DNA of 17,339 nucleotides from positions 1 through 17,339 of the forward strand of contig JAJFUH010000178.1 of the NCBI GenBank assembly GCA_021372535.1, given 5' to 3'. Origin of the DNA: a bacterium (GTDB lineage: Bacteria > Latescibacterota > Latescibacteria > Latescibacterales > Latescibacteraceae). The notes below the pieces were generated by a model. The model ran no database searches and was not told the DNA's origin. It was given only the letters and a program-made list of their open reading frames with translations. Below, one piece after another: positions 15,376 through 17,339 of the stretch. A program made the position numbers and the translations under genes. Each line of letters begins with the position of its first letter. The stretch's first letter is position 1.

Positions 15376-17016
15376 GTGCCGAATAGAAGAGATTTCCTGA
15401 AAACCGCAGCGCTCTGTGCGCTGGGAAGCAGTTTACCGTTTCAGGTCAGTGCGTCGCGTCGTCAGGCATCCGGGTATTTTTCGCTCCACCCGTTTATCGA
15501 AAATCATCCCGAAGCAGTATTCATCATGCCCACGCGCATCGATAACAAGATGAACGCCGCGGCGAAACTGGATGCCGGGCTCGCCTTCGGCAGGAGCGTG
15601 TTCGTTCCCGGCGACAAAACCGGTATTCCGGTCACCGCATCGATACCGGTGAAGATGAACCTGAAGACAACCGGCGCCGACCAGTTTCCGCTCGAGGATA
15701 TCATCGGCACGATTGCCGATCCTTTTTTCGGCGAGGGCGTTTTCGAGGCGCTCAAGGAGCTCGGAATATCGGGAAGCCAGATTCACCTTCGCGAGAATCC
15801 CCGGGGCACGTCGTTCGGCCCCTATGGCATTCCCGACATGGCCGCGCGCGCGGGAATAGACTTCAGGGAGAATATCGAGGGAGAAGTCGGCAACGGTCTG
15901 GAGCCGGGGAGGGATTACAACTGGATCGATGTCCCCGATGGCGTCTTTTTCAGAAAAATCCCCCAGCTCGAGCCCATAAACACCCCCGGAAGCAGGCTGC
16001 TCAACATATCGAAATTCAAGACGCACGGTATGGGGATGACCCTGTGCAGCAAGAATCTCCAGGGCATGATCGCCCGTCCCTTCTGCAGACTGTGCGCCCG
16101 TATCGACGATGACTTCGAAGGCGCGGAACTCCTTCAGCCGCATGCGCCCGAAACAGTCAAGAGCAACTACGAACGTCACCTCGCCGAACACATAATCCCC
16201 CGCTGGGACAGACCCGGGCAGGAGGGCGGAAGCTGGCAGGAAGCATGGTCGCACCGCACCCTCGATAACGTTTCGGTCACCCCGTCCGTCCTCAATATCA
16301 TCGAGGGCATTTACGGCCGTGACGGCGACTGCGGCAACAACGGCCCGCACCCGTTCGACCGTGGCAACACCGGCAGCTCCGGTGGCAAACCCGTCGTCAC
16401 CGCACAGGACTTCATGAGCAATATCGTTATCTTCGGCAAAAATATCTTCCGGACCGACATAGTCGGTCACTACCTCGGCGGTCACGAGCCGGGCAACTTC
16501 GGATATTTCCACCTCGCGATCGAGCGTGGACTGTCCGATGCCCTCGATCCACGCAAAATCCCCGTATACCTCTGGCAGAACGGCACGGCGGTTCTGACAC
16601 CGGTCACCGATTTTCCGCGGACACCGCTTTTAACCTACTATCTCCAGCGCGACTGGGACGGGCAGACCGAACCGCAGTACCATCTCGTCGATGAACCCTT
16701 CGATTACAGCCGCGTGAGCGGAACGAAGGATACTCCACGGCCAGAAAAGCCCGATGTCCTCGCGCTTCCTTTCCCGGGAACCAATCCGCTCAATCCATTC
16801 GTGCCGATAGAATACCGGCTCCCCGTGAGCGGCTATGTACGGCTTGAAATCCGTAAGGAAAGCGGACAGGTTGTCGATGTGCTCGCGGATGGTTACCGTC
16901 AATCCGGCGCTCATCTGGCGGCATGGGATTCACGGAAAGGGCCATCGGGAACGTATTATTACCGTCTCCGCATAAACGCGCTCGAAAAAACCGACAGGCT
17001 CGTGCTCCTGAAATAA
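15376..17016 (+). CDS. Tat-exported DUF362 protein with type IX/FlgD-like C-terminal domain
   Basis: A 546-residue protein in three parts. First, a Tat leader: NRRDFLK at residues 3-9, h-region AALCALGSSL, cleavage near VSA. Second, a DUF362 domain whose hallmark is SKFKTHGMGMTLCSKNLQGM, with K215-T-H217 and an invariant-looking KN pair; a cysteine pair follows (CRLC). DUF362 proteins sometimes carry ferredoxin-type clusters, but no CxxCxxC set is seen here. Third, an FlgD/sorting-type C-terminal domain from about 464: NPLNPFVPIEYRLPVSG, LEIRKESGQVVDVL, then AWDSRKGPSGTYYYRL and a terminal K. GTG 15376 is preferred over ATG 15361: GGAGG lies 8 bases upstream of the GTG, and MPNRRDFLK is a typical Tat start. 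The function is unknown; combining a Tat leader with this tail is unusual. Confidence 0.85.
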   Translation: MPNRRDFLKTAALCALGSSLPFQVSASRRQASGYFSLHPFIENHPEAVFIMPTRIDNKMNAAAKLDAGLAFGRSVFVPGDKTGIPVTASIPVKMNLKTTGADQFPLEDIIGTIADPFFGEGVFEALKELGISGSQIHLRENPRGTSFGPYGIPDMAARAGIDFRENIEGEVGNGLEPGRDYNWIDVPDGVFFRKIPQLEPINTPGSRLLNISKFKTHGMGMTLCSKNLQGMIARPFCRLCARIDDDFEGAELLQPHAPETVKSNYERHLAEHIIPRWDRPGQEGGSWQEAWSHRTLDNVSVTPSVLNIIEGIYGRDGDCGNNGPHPFDRGNTGSSGGKPVVTAQDFMSNIVIFGKNIFRTDIVGHYLGGHEPGNFGYFHLAIERGLSDALDPRKIPVYLWQNGTAVLTPVTDFPRTPLLTYYLQRDWDGQTEPQYHLVDEPFDYSRVSGTKDTPRPEKPDVLALPFPGTNPLNPFVPIEYRLPVSGYVRLEIRKESGQVVDVLADGYRQSGAHLAAWDSRKGPSGTYYYRLRINALEKTDRLVLLK

Positions 17017-17107
17017 CTCGTCCCTCGCCGTTACCGGTTACAGCGCAGGCATTCACCCGCCGCTTGAGAAAGACACTGTGTTCTCCGGCGCCGGACATGT
17101 TTATGAC

Positions 17108-17339
17108 TTATCTGAAGAATCCATCCGGGTAATGATGCGCGTCCATGGGACTGCGATCGCGGGGGCATTCCCAGTCGGGCGGTATGGCTTCGAGCGGAAC
17201 GGGCGCGCCGTTTTTCTCCATGTGCGAGTAAAATCCCCCGAGGAACATCTGGGTTTTTTCGTAAATGTTCTCGTACGGCTCCGGCATGACCCCGGTCTCG
17301 AACATATGCTGCATGGCGTGAATCATGGGCAGCCAGATC
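17108..17339 (-). CDS. 3' end of a gene, possibly a Gfo/Idh/MocA-type oxidoreductase (partial)
   Basis: Only the last 77 or so codons are inside the window; the frame stays open to the right edge (IWLP precedes the first visible Met), so the true start lies beyond 17339. The readable end, LPMIHAMQHMFETGVMPEPY then EKTQMFLGGFYSHMEKNGAP, resembles the closing helices of some Gfo/Idh/MocA sugar dehydrogenases as I remember them, but no cofactor or catalytic motif is in view. It converges on the DUF362 gene across 91 bases; TCCGGCGCCGGA in that gap is a perfect palindrome without a T run. Confidence 0.45.
   Translation of the reverse strand, partial: IWLPMIHAMQHMFETGVMPEPYENIYEKTQMFLGGFYSHMEKNGAPVPLEAIPPDWECPRDRSPMDAHHYPDGFFR

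Noticed and set aside
15433-16512. A 359-codon minus-strand frame inside the DUF362 gene
   Set aside because: Mirror frame of a GC-rich gene; the plus strand carries the Tat leader, DUF362 motif and tail.
17080-17095. TCCGGCGCCGGA palindrome between the convergent genes as a terminator
   Set aside because: No loop or T run follows it; a 12-bp GC palindrome alone is not enough.

Overview
The window reads as a chromosomal stretch from an uncultured-type Gram-negative bacterium of the Fibrobacteres-Chlorobi-Bacteroidetes (FCB) superphylum. The main support is two proteins ending in FlgD-like/type IX secretion C-terminal domains, one carrying the classic NPFNPST...GQKV signature, together with a lipoprotein signal and five twin-arginine (Tat) leaders on enzymes. 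A candidate phylum such as Latescibacterota or KSB1 fits my recollection of such gene sets, but the sequence here cannot settle it. No rRNA, tRNA, CRISPR array, transposase or phage gene was seen.

Left part (1-3901, minus strand): four genes in one direction, read from right to left. They are a Tat-exported aldo/keto reductase, a Tat-exported ThuA-domain protein, and the dihydroxyacetone kinase subunits DhaK and DhaL, only 12 bases apart. An AT-rich divergent region (3902-4347) separates them from an Lrp/AsnC-family regulator. That region holds an ATTCATAT motif in three direct copies just before the regulator start and one inverted copy nearer the reductase, which is a plausible operator array controlling both directions.

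Middle part (4348-9808, plus strand): the regulator, a large secreted protein with a type IX-like sorting domain and a strong terminator, an intergenic hairpin-repeat pair with compensatory base changes, an MFS transporter, and the first of two Tat-exported SIS-domain (COG4821-like sugar isomerase) proteins.

Right part (9809-17339): a 482-base intergenic region with a short tandem repeat, a 96-base MITE/BIME-like inverted element and a perfect 11-bp inverted repeat that looks like an operator. It leads into a probable operon of amidohydrolase, class V aminotransferase and GH172 (DUF2961) lipoprotein. A second SIS-domain paralogue follows, then a Tat-exported DUF362 protein with its own sorting-type C-terminus, and the 3' end of a minus-strand gene that may be a Gfo/Idh/MocA oxidoreductase.

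Taken together the genes look like an accessory carbohydrate-use region: a surface glycoside hydrolase for furanosides, a transporter, several envelope-located sugar-type enzymes, and a cytoplasmic kinase for a small ketose such as dihydroxyacetone or erythrulose. The substrate is not determined by the sequence. The oddest feature is the pair of SIS-domain proteins that carry export signals and have unusual sequences where phosphosugar-binding loops normally lie.
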